Assembly (NCBI GenBank): GCA_947034895.1 | Contig: OX344762.1 | Span: 73,092,981 to 73,156,980 of the forward strand | Source of the DNA: Rhytidiadelphus loreus | Lineage: Eukaryota; Streptophyta; Bryopsida; Hypnales; Hylocomiaceae | Length of the DNA stretch: 64,000 nucleotides | Direction: 5' to 3' | In this document: piece by piece, positions 50,401-61,721 of the stretch | How the letters are laid out: every line of letters starts with the position of its first letter | Position numbering within the stretch: position 1 is the stretch's first letter | The notes under the pieces: generated by a model | Told to the model about the DNA's origin: nothing | The model's input: the letters and a program-made list of their open reading frames with translations, nothing else | Database searches by the model: none | Translations under genes and position numbers: made by a program

Positions 50401-53400
50401 CAGCACAACATTTTCTTTTTTCAGTCCTAAGAGCTGAATTCAAGCAAATCCGTTGTGTCCGGTTTCACGATACCAGGTTTTTTACCTCGTTTTGCGAGTG
50501 GTTTTTGGATCATGGTGATATTTTCATTTTGGGATGGCTCCCTGTCTGTTATTGCGGGTTGAGCAACTCTATGCGAGAAAGATATATTTGGTGGAGCATT
50601 ATTCAACACTTTTTGGGCAACGATGCAGTGACATGGATATACTGACTTTCACATTTTTTAATTTCATTGCTCAGGGATGACCAATTTGCTCATGGGAACA
50701 GATTTGACGCCCCAGCAGCTTGAATATGTAAAGGTTGCACAGACAAGTGGCAACTCTCTTATGTATGTTCCTATGCTCCGCAACTTCTTCTTGCTAAAAT
50801 TCTCAGTCATTTTCTCATGGTTCCTACTTTCGGATAAATATATCAATGTACTCATCGGCTATGGTGTTTTCCTACCACGTGTTGCTTCATTTGGTTAGAA
50901 AATAGCCGGACCTCGTTTTGCATTCTATTACGATGAACTGGAACTTTAAGTTTGGGTGGGATGAGGAAGATCAGTAGTTTCATATGGGAACAGATGACCG
51001 TTCATTGTGCTTTGGATGGGCCAGTTACAACGAAATAACTAATTCTATCCTAGTTCATTAAATCTATTCAATGATCTAGACCTTTGATGGGCCATCTATC
51101 CTTGATTTTTATCTTTTGTGGATCATATATCAATTCAATGGTCAAACATTTGATTTTCGTTCTGTTTTTAATGTGTTAAGGAGGGATTTTAGTTGTTAAC
51201 TAGTCATTTTCTAGACGATGATGTGTTCTAGAATTACTTAAATTTGAGTTAGTAGCTGCATCAAGAATGTGGTGTGAACTATTTTTACTTCTGCATATTT
51301 GCTGCTCTTATATTTGAGAATTCTCGTTGACGTGTGCTTGATGTAATGGCAGTGCTCTCATCAACGATGTCTTGGACCTGTCCAAGATTGAGGCAGGCCG
51401 AATGGAACTCGAGTCGGTTTCCTACAATATCCGTAAAGAGGTGGACAATGTTTTTTATCTCTTCGATGACAAAGCGCAAGAAAAATCGATTGAGATGTCT
51501 ATGCTTGTGCATGACACAGTGCCAACCTGTATTGTTGGAGACCCTGGAAGATTCCGTCAGGTACTTGTCTTCACTTTATGTGGAAAATTAGCACTATTTA
51601 GCTCGACTAATGTTTTAGGGTTAAGGGTTTAGGCGGAGTTTGAGAATTTGAGAGGTTCAAAAACGTTTTTGCTAGTTCTGAGCGACCGAGGTTTATTCTC
51701 AGAACAGATTCTTTTTTAGGCGAGGAATATTCATGTGTGAATCTCACATGCAATTAATTTTTTGTGCAGATTCTTGGCAACCTTATTGGCAACGCCTTGA
51801 AGGTACGCTGCTTCTCTCTTTATGCTTGTACAGCGTAAGTACAGGAGATATTAAGAGGAAATATGTGAGTCCACCAGTTGGTGCATCAAATATCGACATT
51901 GAGGTTTGAGATTATTATTTGAAGAAGTAACCATAACTCCTTAACCCTAGAGTGCCCGAGGGGACAATAATTGGTGCTTCCATATCTTTAGGAGTTGAAA
52001 CAAACCATTTATGAAGGTTTAAGGAAGGTAGCAACTGAAACAGTAGAAGGAAGAAACCATACCCTGCATTGTTTGATGATATAATTATGTTTGAAGTTAC
52101 TATAATTGACAACCGACTTCCACAGAAGTCGGATTTTTAGTTCAGATACTTTGGCGTTAAGATAGTCAGTATATTGCGTGGTTTCTCTCGGTTCATTCTA
52201 ATTTTTTTCCCTATCGTTTTCTTTCCATCAGTTCACGAAGGAGGGCAGAATTCTTGTTTGTGTTCGTATTATGGACCCCAATCAAGATACCAGCTTAGAC
52301 TTCACATCTATCAATATTGACCACAAAGATGCGGCTCCTGGAGGCGTGCAACCTTCGCAGGTGCTTCCTAAAGAGACTTTTTCACAAGAAGAAGGATTTG
52401 ATGGGTCGAGCTTGAGTAGAGGAAATACTGCTCCCAGGTTGAGTATTCAACCAGGAAGTGAGTTGAATAATAAGGAAACGGTTGAGTTTTGGAGGAAATG
52501 GAAATTGAAGACTAAATCAGGCAGGGACTGCATGGCTCCTGATCATTTCATCATCATTGCTTCCGTGGAAGATACAGGTGAAGCCCTCCATTATTTAAAC
52601 ATTGTAGTCTCATCGCTTTTTTTGCTTTTTGTTCTGTACTTTTTCTCTTTCTTTTTGTTCTTTTTCATTCTTTTTTATTTGTTTATTCGGTCTTTTTTGA
52701 ATTTTTTATCGTGTTGTATTTTGCTACTGGTCTTTCTTTGCTTTTCTCTTAGTTTCTTATGGCATTGATGTTCAGGTAATGGCATTCCCAACGATCTGGA
52801 GCATCGTTTGTTTCTACCTTTTTCTCAAGCCGATAGCAACGCCCCAAGGGAATTCGGGGGCACTGGCATCGGCTTGTCTATATGTCAGGTGAGTTTACGT
52901 TCTCAATAACATTCTTGAGTAGCAGGGACATACTACTCTTAAGAATGTGCCAAGGGTTAGTTGTTTAGACCAAAGTCATGCCAACCAGAGCGAAATCAGG
53001 ACAAACATATGAAGATAATGCCTCATTGGTTGCGCAGCTTTGACTTGTTTAAATTCAGCTCAGCTTCGCAAAACAAGGTGTCGGGGATTTCTTTCCATGT
53101 GTCAAGGATTCCTTTTCAGGCTAGTTTAGAAAGCGCTTAACAAGGGCTTGTAGAATGTTATGTCACATGATGCAATTTTCTTTGTGAAAACAATTTTCAA
53201 TTCTCACATCACGGACCAGGTTATAGATTGTTGAATTTTTTCTAGCTTTTTTTTGTGGTTCTTGTTTTTTTGTTTTTGCGTGTTTCACGATGTTTTGGTT
53301 TTCATTGACGTTACAGATTTGTCAGTGTATGCTGATTGATGAGCGCTGGCACTCACTTTGCAGAAACTGATAAAACTGATGAACGGCAATCTCTCTGTGA

Positions 53401-56347
53401 GGAGCAAACCAGGAGAAGGAAGTGTCATAGAATTCACACTTCCTGTGGGCTTATCTTGCGATTCTGTGGGGAGCAAGCCAAGTTGCACACCACCTCTAAT
53501 GGAAGACAAGGCACTGAAGGGACAACGTGTTGCTCTGGTGGACACCGATCTTGTTCGACAGGTACTGTGGTTTTGACATTACCATCTCAATTAGCCTCAG
53601 CATGTGATCAAAGGTTGTTCTGACTCCATAACATTCTAGAGCAGTGTCGATTGCCCATCCTTTTTACTGTGGCTTCACTGTAGTTGGCTGTAACTACACT
53701 TGCCTATAATAATTAGTTGAGTACCAATGCTTTCTTTCTAGAACGCAAGCTATGAGAGGAACGCAAGCTATGAGAGGAACGCAAGCTATGTGTCAAAGAA
53801 TGATTATTCCAGTGAATCAAATGCTCTTGGATACCCTGTTTTTCCTTGATTTAGTCATTGGGCCCAAGGTGCTTGCAACCCCTGTCAAATGTTGCATGGT
53901 TGCAATCATTTTTCTCTATGGAGTAATCTTCATGAAATTGGAGACGACTGATTTTCTACTCAATTTCGTGTTGCAGGAAGTAACAGCCAGCTACTTGCGG
54001 TGTTTGGGTATGCATGTTGAGCTGGCCGGAGATGTGCAATTCACCTTGAAGCTTCTATCTAGGTAATGGTGGTGAAATTTTCACTGTCTATTTTCAAAGT
54101 TGATAACTTGACTGTCACTGACATGTGCATTTTCTATTTGAAGGACTGGAGGACCTGCAATAAATGCTGTTTTGGTCGATTTGAAAGGATTACCGAGCCT
54201 ATCAACTATGGAGTTGGTCACCGGAATACGCAATACTCCCAGCCTGAAAGCCTTGCCTGTGCTGGCTCTGCCCTATCCGGGTCTGAACCCCTCAGCTGAG
54301 AAGGATTTAAAAGATTCTGGAGTTTCCTTCATAAGCAAGCCACTCCGATATTCCACACTAGCTTCTGTGTTGCAAGAGGCGATTGGTTTGTCACGTAAAG
54401 CACCCCCGAAGAAAGCTCTAGACACCGTCAAGCTGCTGACCAGCAAGCGGTGCCTTGTGGTAAATCTTCTTCATTTGAACCCCTATGCCTGATCTAAAAC
54501 TTGGAAGTCCACTTTGGTCAATCACATTAACGTCCAAAACATATTTATTCAGTTCAATAACATAGGGCCTGATTTCTTCTTTCTATTTCTAGATTATTTG
54601 TTCCAACTTGTATTGATATGGAAGTGGCCACTATTGGCCATATAGGCACTCAGGGTTTATCTTTCAAACCCATTGTACACTATGCGTCATTAATTGTAGT
54701 CCACATCGAGAAGGTCACATTACCATTAAACATAAGCTTCTATATTGTCAATATCTCTATTGCAGTGGAAGATGTGCAGAATTTAGCAGAAACTGGGCAA
54801 TGTTGCTAAGCTCACCATCATTTGTGAATACCAGCTCTCTGACGTGCATTACATTGTGTAGGTGGATGACAATATGGTGAACCAAAGAGTGGCAACGTCA
54901 ATGCTGAAAAGATACGGTGCAATCGTTTCAACTGTGAATAGCGGCACTAAAGCCGTAGCTGCTGTCAAAAACCAGAAAGAAGATGCCAAGTGGGATCTTA
55001 TATTGATGGATATCCAGATGCCTGAGGTACACTCGACTTCTTGAAAGTCTTACTGTTTTTTTACTGTATAGCAATGGTACGACTGCAACTAGTTTATATG
55101 CTTCCTTGTGATCGAAGAATCAGTGATTTGTATGTGTGGCTAATGTGGCGCTCTTAACAGATGGATGGTTGGGAAGCAACACGTCATATCCGCAACTGGG
55201 AGATTGAGAATTGCGAAATTTGCCGACAGACAAATGTTACATGGTGCCGCCACAATCGTTTGCCTATTGTAGCTGTGACTGCAGATGCCATGAAAGGTAC
55301 TCATGAGGAGTGTTTCAGCGCAGGAATGGACGACTACATCACCAAGGTTAGTGCTGCCATTCTTAACCCCGAAGTGTATAAATGACCCAAAGTGACTCTA
55401 TAAATCCACATCTAAGGTAGGAGGTTCTAAAAGCACTCGGGCTCTAAAATGGCCCACCTTCTTAAATGTACACTATTTGTACATGTTGCTTTTTCATAGC
55501 CTTTAACAATGTACAGAGAGTTTACGTTTTAGGAGGTGAGCCATTTTAGAGCCCTATGCCATTTCAACTTCAAAATGGTATATAACTAATTCCACAAAGC
55601 TCCAAAAAAAACGAAACGACTTGGGTTAGATGTCAATTCCACTTGCCTTTCAAGGAAAGTTTACTGAAAAATATTTCAAGATGTTTCACCTCCCCAAAAT
55701 TTAGTTCCAGTTCCAGCCCTTAGATGGTCCTTTTATGAACCTCCTACCTTAAGCGAATTGAAACAAAGTCATTGACAAAATGTATCAGTACTAAGAAGTA
55801 ATTATGTTTACATTTTTTAACGATTAAAATATGTTTTCTGAGCGACTATTAGATTCCAAAATAGACTTCTTATTTTAGCTTGGGCACGTAGAGATGAACC
55901 TTGTTGTGCCCAGGTGGCCACGGTTGTCCGCTTCCATGTCTAGAGGAGTTGAAATATATCATTTATGAAGTTTCAGAACGTATCGTCAAAGAAGATAACA
56001 ACAAAGTATCCACAGGACCAGTTTTGAACTGCAGAAACATGTTTTGACAGTCACTGTTAGTTCCCAAATTGACCAAAGTAGACTTTTTCTATTTTTAGTT
56101 TAGTCACTCGGGGAATCATGCCCCTGATTTGTGCCATGGTGGAGGTGTGTGTCAATTGAACGGAGCACTGTTGACAGTTCTTGATTTTGATGGTTATTTT
56201 TGAAGAGAGAGCTGACACACTTTTTGCTTTGCTTTTTGACAGCCTCTAGACCAGAAGCTGTTGCAGTCACTATTGGAGCGTTTTGTTGAGAAGGAGATGG
56301 TGAATGCCCCACAAATGACTGGAACTGCTGAGCGTTCTGTCAGTTAG
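47468..56347 (+). CDS. CHASE-domain hybrid histidine kinase (cytokinin-receptor-like)
   Basis: Fifteen exons: 47468-47731, 48360-48913, 49344-49787, 50326-50348, 50675-50762, 51353-51560, 51770-51802, 52232-52577, 52776-52888, 53364-53561, 53977-54062, 54144-54459, 54862-55026, 55161-55346 and 56243-56347. They total 3129 nt, 1042 residues. Order: basic N-terminus; TM1 (about 48-68); extracytosolic CHASE domain (about 95-330, with YSPVIFQTDDVNY and GVEERRQACRGYVG); TM2 (about 351-375); histidine kinase with the H box SHEIRTPMNG (His about 418), N box LGNLIGNALKFT, G1 EDTGNGIP and G2 FGGTGIGLSIC; a first receiver (about 745-890); and a C-terminal receiver with VDDN, LILMDIQMPEMDGWEATRHIR (Asp about 941), VTADA and ITKPLD. 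The architecture is that of plant cytokinin receptors (AHK2/3/4), which phosphorylate HPt proteins, but the CHASE sequence is divergent and may belong to the extra CHASE-kinase subfamily reported from early land plants. Confidence 0.92.
51930..52110. repeat. Intronic repeat related to 55880-56080
   Basis: In intron 7 of the histidine kinase. GCTTCCATATCTTTAGGAG, then TTGAAACA(A)AC and CATTTATGAAGGTTT, corresponds to GCTTCCATGTCTAGAGGAG, then TTGAAATATAT and CATTTATGAAGTTTC in intron 14. The preceding TTAACCCTAGAG and CGAGGGGACAA resemble the ends of the GGGGTTAA-type repeats. Confidence 0.55.
53742..53790. repeat. 18-bp unit repeated nearly three times in intron 10
   Basis: AACGCAAGCTATGAGAGG appears twice in tandem, followed by a third copy truncated after GCTATG. 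Confidence 0.95.
55870..56085. repeat. Intronic repeat, second copy
   Basis: In intron 14 of the histidine kinase, homologous to 51930-52110 (see that entry). The intron, 896 nt, is otherwise unremarkable. Confidence 0.5.
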
Positions 56348-57399
56348 GTTTCTGGGTTTGAAGTGAGGTTTGGTGAGCATATGAAATGTGACTTAGTGGA
56401 CAGCTCCAAGAGCTGTTTGGCCGTATTCACTACACTGATTTATTTTGTTAGTGTGTGACAGTAGCTTACTAAAGTCACACTCGCTTAAATTAGTGCGAGC
56501 TATTACTGTATTGTACTACTTTTTCACCAAAGGGATTTTTGTAGTGACACTAATTTTGCGGCCTTACGTGCAGAATAAATCAGTGTAGTTGTTATCCGAG
56601 TTGATTGATTCCATATTTCTAATTACATGTGGAATTTTTAAAATTTTGAAGGAGTAAATTTCATTTCTATACTTCCAACCCTTCAATTTCGTCTACCGTT
56701 GGAATCATGGTCTCGAAAATGGTCTCTGGAGTTTGCTTAAGTAAGAGTATAAATAGATAATATTAAGATTTACAAACATTTATAAAGATTTATAAAATTG
56801 ACGTTATAATCCAATAATCTAAAAGACGAAATGTCCAAGAGAGAATTTCCTGGTCGTACCGATGTTCGTGAAAATGATCTAGTCCACCTAGTCAGCATGC
56901 ACTTGAAAATTACTGAGAACAGTATCATTGCACGCCTGCGGCATATAACTCCTATGAAATTGGAAACTGTCAACACAATATTTTGGAAGATATTGAAGAT
57001 TAATTTGAGAGAACCAAGATGTGCAAAATTTTTAATTCTGCAACAAGAATCGAGTTACTGGTCAATGAAAAGAAACACAAATGCAACGTGTTGCATGAAT
57101 TCTAGACAACGTGCTGGAGTAATGTCCCACTTTTATTCCTTCCTCTCTGTACAGGAATTGAAGAACATCCGTCGAAGCACTCTAAATCTGGAAGAAAAGA
57201 ATACTGTAGCCGGATTTGGCCTACTTCAGTGGGCGATTGATCTCTGTTTGCGAAGACAGAATCGTGCTACACCACCTATGAATTTAACAATCACAAAATG
57301 CATTTTGACTTTTTTATGCATGGCTTCCATTCTCTTCCTAGAACGACACTGACATGAATGTCCAATGAGTGGCCAAATTACGCACAAACAGTGGCAAAA
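56348..57399. other. Spacer between kinase and small TM protein
   Basis: The first part is likely the kinase 3' untranslated region. A plus-strand open frame at 56831-57352 (173 codons) has no recognised motif and looks like chance. Nothing else was seen. Confidence 0.4.
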
Positions 57400-57892
57400 T
57401 TACTTGATATTCCCCCCCTCCGAGACTGCTTGAGATACACCACTGTGAGCTTGGGGCGCTGGTTTGGTAGCCGAAGTCGCAGAAGGAGCTTCGTCTACTT
57501 TGTCTTTTCCAGGTACGGTAGGCGGCTTGGATCCTCCTCTGCTGGCCGCATTCATTGTTTCACCGACAGAACCAAGCAGACCATGGGAGGAAGCATACCA
57601 GGTAAGACCTGCAACGAACCATGACATTGTCTAATCGACTCGCTAAAGAAATCACTTAAAACTCGAACTTCGGAATCCCTCTTTTTGCAAGGAGAACTCA
57701 CAAGAAACATCACGAGAACATTAAGAAAGAAGTACGTAAACCACAAAGGAGCAGGGCAATACCAGTAGCAACCATGCCTCCAACGAAAACATATCGGAGT
57801 GAAGTTCTTGAAAGCATATTTCCGGGAAACTTAGTCCCTCCACGCCCCTCGAGTCCGATTCTGCTCTGGTTCGAGGTTTGAGTTTGATCCAT
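57400..57892 (-). CDS. Small single-pass membrane protein, unknown function
   Basis: Two exons, 57736-57892 and 57400-57608, joined TTTAC^GT...GCAG^GT, total 366 nt and 121 residues. The N-terminus is polar (MDQTQTSNQSRIGLEGRGG). A single hydrophobic segment follows (about residues 33-52, YVFVGGMVATGIALLLCGL), then LTWYASSHGLLGSVGETMNAAS and a Pro/Ala/Ser-rich tail ending EGGNIK. No signal peptide is obvious, so a tail-proximal or mitochondrial/ER anchor is possible. I do not recognise the family. It may have an intron in its leader: a donor-like GAG^GTACCG near 58709 could splice to the region just upstream of the ATG. It is divergent from the penta-EF-hand gene. Confidence 0.6.
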
Positions 57893-59322
57893 TTTGTCGA
57901 ACTTTCTCCCTTCACATTCATTTGCACATGAAGAATATAAGAATTAACCTTAGTTAGGAGCTTAGAAAGAGGCATATAACTCCACAACCCTCTGATGATT
58001 CTTTTTCGCAAGAAGATAAATATCGTGAAACCTCTTCAACTGCATTGCAATTCTCAACAGCACATAGAAATTGAAGTACCTTTCGCAGCACAAGTCCTTT
58101 TCGCTTTTTATTCTAAGTTACACCAAAACTTCAATTTCATATTGCACAACAACAATATCTCAAACCGTCCAACTGCTTAAAGTACCTTAAACTGCCCGCG
58201 CCTTTGAACGTACAGTATTTCAAAAGTCTCTGTTCCTACAAACCTCCAATTCTTGCGCAACTGCCAATTAGCTGGCCAAGCAAACACTCACGAATCGTAA
58301 GTTTCATATCCAAAACGTACGAAAGACAAATAAAAACCAAAAACACGATCGAGTACCATCATAGTACCCCGGAGCCGGAAAGAAATGACCAAGAATACGA
58401 ATAGACAAGAATCAAGACTACAGTCAGCCATAAGTACAGCAACAAGAATTGAAATTCAGTACATTCTAGCTAGTAAGGGCTACGCTAACAGGACACATTC
58501 AACACTCGAACTAAGAACTAAAAACCGAAGACATGCCAAAGATCCAATTCTAATCAGCGAATGATGCAGCACCAAATTCGCAAGAAGAAATCTATCCCCA
58601 CAAATGTAACAAATGCACGGTCACAAAATCATCTCACCTTATCTAAAAAACGAGAATACGCGACATGCAGCCAGAAACGAAAATCACAAGAAGAAAGTTA
58701 GAGCGGTACCTCAGTAGCTCGAAGCGAAAACAAAATAGTGGAAAGTGTTGCAATGAGGCGAGCTAATGCATAACTTATAGCATGAGCGGGAGGAACACAG
58801 CATGGCGGGCTCAGTGGAGACGATGATGGTGATTGGTGCGTTTGTAGTATTGCCACGTGGAGGGGTCGATAGAGCTTAGCTGGAAGGGAACTTGGCATAG
58901 CACATGAGAGCCACGTCAGACGAACGGATGGATAGTCTCGTTCATCCAAAGTCTCGGAAATCATCTGTATTGCACCTCTTCGTTAGTTCCAGAATGGAGG
59001 CACCGAACGCGGTCCAGGCTCTTGCGCAGAGCTCTACACTAGCTTTGCTTTTACACGTTTCGGTGGTCCCTGCGCGTTACTTCTCCCGCGTCTTGATTCT
59101 GGATCCCTTTGCATAGCTTATATCTGCATGCTGTGTCCGTTTTTCAGCATTATTCCGTTTCTAGCGGTTTTTTAAGCTCTTCCTTGTTCTAGGGATTTTT
59201 TTACTTCTCGCGATTTGGTACAGTGGAGTGGATGCTAGACGAATTTCTGTTTGTTTTGAGTGTTTGTTAGAGAAGCGCGGGTTTGTGTGTGTGCGTGTGT
59301 TTGAATTTGAGGTGTTTTAAGG
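57893..59322. promoter_or_regulatory. Divergent promoter and leader region
   Basis: About 1.4 kb lies between start codons at 57892 (-) and 59323 (+). It probably contains the leader intron of the minus-strand gene (about 57920-58708) and both promoters around 58750-59250. No TATA box or named operator was assigned. Confidence 0.4.
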
Positions 59323-60240
59323 ATGACTGGTGGGAAAGCGCAGCAATCGTATGGCCAGCCTCAAGGGGGATATGGCCAACCGCCGGCGGGCTATGGGCAG
59401 CAGCCTCAAGGGGGTTACGGCTCGGTGCCTACTGCGTATGGACAGAACGCCCCTCCCGCATATGGTTCCCAACCTGGTGGCGCTAGTCCCTATGGTCCAG
59501 TTTCGACAGGTTATGGACAGACGCAAACTGGCTATGGAGCGCCACCTGCAACGGGGGGTTATGGGACGCAGAGTTCATTGCCGTCGGGTTACGGAGCTCC
59601 TCCTCAATATGGTGGATATGGAACTCCTCCCGCTCAGGCAGGGTACGGAGGCGGCTATGGCCAGCAGCCGCAGCAGTATCCACCGTATCCAGCTGCAAGT
59701 GGTGCAGGGTTTCCTCCCGGAACAGACCCATCTATTATAAACATGTTTCAGCAAGCGGACGTGGATCGCAGTGGGACAATTGACGCCTACGAGCTAGGGC
59801 GAGTGCTGTCACAGGGGCGACCTCCGTTTTCTCCCCGCACGCTTCGTCTTATGCTTCATCTCTTTGCTGACAATAGGAACGACACTACCAGGATTGGTCC
59901 TGTAGGGTTTGCGAAGCTCTGGAAAGAAATTCAGCAGTGGCAGAAGAAGTTCCATGAATTCGATAGGGATAACAGTGGCTCCATCGAAGTGTCGGAGCTA
60001 CAAGCGGCGCTGATGAGCTTTAACTTCAACATTCCGCCACCGATCTTGCAGATGCTGGTCTCCAAGTACGATGTTACCGGCGGGAGCAGGAGCATTGGTT
60101 ACGATAATTTTGTGGAGTGTGGATTCATTGTTAAAGGATTGACGGAGAAGTTTAGGGATCAGGATAAAGCTTTGTCCGGAAACGCCACATTTGACTACAC
60201 ATCTTTCATGCTGTTGGTGATCCCATTTGTCGCTGCATGA
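59323..60240 (+). CDS. Penta-EF-hand calcium-binding protein (CML48-50 type)
   Basis: A single uninterrupted frame of 305 residues. The first roughly 130 residues are a Gly/Tyr/Pro/Gln-rich low-complexity region with repeats such as GYGQPP, GYGAPP and QQPQGGYG. The second half is a penta-EF-hand module. EF-1 (ADVDRSGTIDAYEL) and EF-3 (FDRDNSGSIEVSEL) have intact 12-residue calcium loops (D-x-D-x-S-G). The other hands (for example ADNRNDTTRIGPVGF and YDVTGGSRSIGYDNF) are degenerate. This matches animal PDCD6/peflin and plant calmodulin-like CML48-50 proteins, which dimerise and link calcium signals to membrane trafficking and defence. The absence of introns is notable beside the intron-rich neighbours. 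Confidence 0.9.
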   Translation: MTGGKAQQSYGQPQGGYGQPPAGYGQQPQGGYGSVPTAYGQNAPPAYGSQPGGASPYGPVSTGYGQTQTGYGAPPATGGYGTQSSLPSGYGAPPQYGGYGTPPAQAGYGGGYGQQPQQYPPYPAASGAGFPPGTDPSIINMFQQADVDRSGTIDAYELGRVLSQGRPPFSPRTLRLMLHLFADNRNDTTRIGPVGFAKLWKEIQQWQKKFHEFDRDNSGSIEVSELQAALMSFNFNIPPPILQMLVSKYDVTGGSRSIGYDNFVECGFIVKGLTEKFRDQDKALSGNATFDYTSFMLLVIPFVAA

Positions 60241-61721
60241 TAAGGAGTGCTTGTTTGCGGCATATCGGTACGAAGAAGTGCCTAAACTTCGTCACTGCAG
60301 AATCTGACATGACGCAAATAGAGGCCCTGCCAAACTCTACCAAGTGCTTTTTCATGTGTCCTCTTGCTGCTGTTGGGTGACTATTGCAGAGCCTAGAGCG
60401 GAGTTTTGTTTTGGGAACAAACAAAGACAAGCTCTCACAACAGAGTTTAGATCCTCCGTAAATGTTGATAGTTGTGAATGGGCTAATTTAGGTAGCTGAT
60501 TTTCGAAGTCTGAATCGTAACGTAGGCACTCTTAGTTCTGCAATTTTGTTGATAGTGGATTTTCTTTTTCTTCTGGTTTGTACTTATAAATGAAATAATG
60601 CAATCTATTCATTGATGCCACTCAATGTCTTTGAATAGTGTACTGGCATTTTACCATACCACAGTCAACATGATTCTCAACCTTGAAATTCATGTGATGT
60701 CGTGCCTGTAAGGCTTGAAATTGAAACAATCTATCACCATACTGAAAGTTTCAGTTCTCTTGCGCTGTTGCATTCGATGCTAAATCTGCAGACACAAATG
60801 TCTTTACCCCGTTCGTCTCTGCATGCACAGTTCATACACCCATCGTCAAATGAAATTAGCTCACAGGGAAATCAGAACCGTTACCATCAGCAGAGGGTCT
60901 TGCTGTTCGCACCTGTTTGCTACGTTGTTGCAAATCAACCTGTACAGATTCTCGTGAAAATGTGCTCAACAGGAAAGCCTAAAGTCTGTTATGAGTTCGC
61001 CTCAATGAGAATTTTGAAAGCTCATTGTTTATTGAAACAGTGTCGAGTATATACTTATCTAACGAATCTAGAATCCTTCTCCAATTCCAAACAAAATTTA
61101 ATAAAAACATGCTCAGGCTTAGACACTTGCACACGTTTTGGTGTGGTTGCTATATTTGCTGTTAGCCAGTTAGGCTACGTTGTCTACACTTGATAGTTGA
61201 TAGTTGATACCGAACAGAGTCGGTGACCAAGCAGTCATCCTTTTGACTTTTTGATATCAAGATAACATGATTGACAGGCTCTTTAGTCCAATGCGGACGT
61301 CGCAAAAACGGATTCCAGGATGCGAACATTCTGCACTTTCCAAAAGTCACCAATGTGTCGGTGAAGCCCTCAAATGAAAAAATATCCAACTCAATGGCTC
61401 AAGTAACCTTGTTTTCTAGTGTAGGTCCTTTTGGCATCCTTGAAAAGGTCAACCATGTGGTGAAATTACACTAAAAAAACAGGCTGGATCTACAGGAACA
61501 ACAGTTGCACATTAAAAAATAATTTGGATCTACATGAGCAACAGTTGTAGAGCGTGCCAAGTTTCTGTTTATTCACAGGAACCCTCTATAATTTAACCCT
61601 GCCTCAGGTATCCCATAAAAGGTTTTCAATCAATTATCATATGCACATCTTTCCTTTTCACATAACATTCGCATGCACATATGGATTCAATATCTCTTTG
61701 AAACTAAAATAATGACACCAT
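60241..61721. other. Convergent 3' spacer
   Basis: The 3' flanks of the penta-EF-hand gene and the S1-domain gene. TTTGTTGATAG and a possible AATAAT-type polyadenylation signal occur near 60550-60600. Open frames here carry no recognised motif. Confidence 0.4.

Noticed and set aside
56831..57352. 173-codon plus-strand open frame
   Set aside because: No recognisable motif, no splice context or neighbour support. Composition looks like chance in AT-rich DNA.
57400..57892. Sec61-beta-like subunit
   Set aside because: Small one-TM protein, but the Sec61-beta signature before the membrane segment is missing and the soluble tail is on the C-terminal side.
60702..61193. 163-codon plus-strand open frame in the convergent spacer
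   Set aside because: Lies between two 3' ends, has no domain-like pattern, and nothing suggests selection on the frame.
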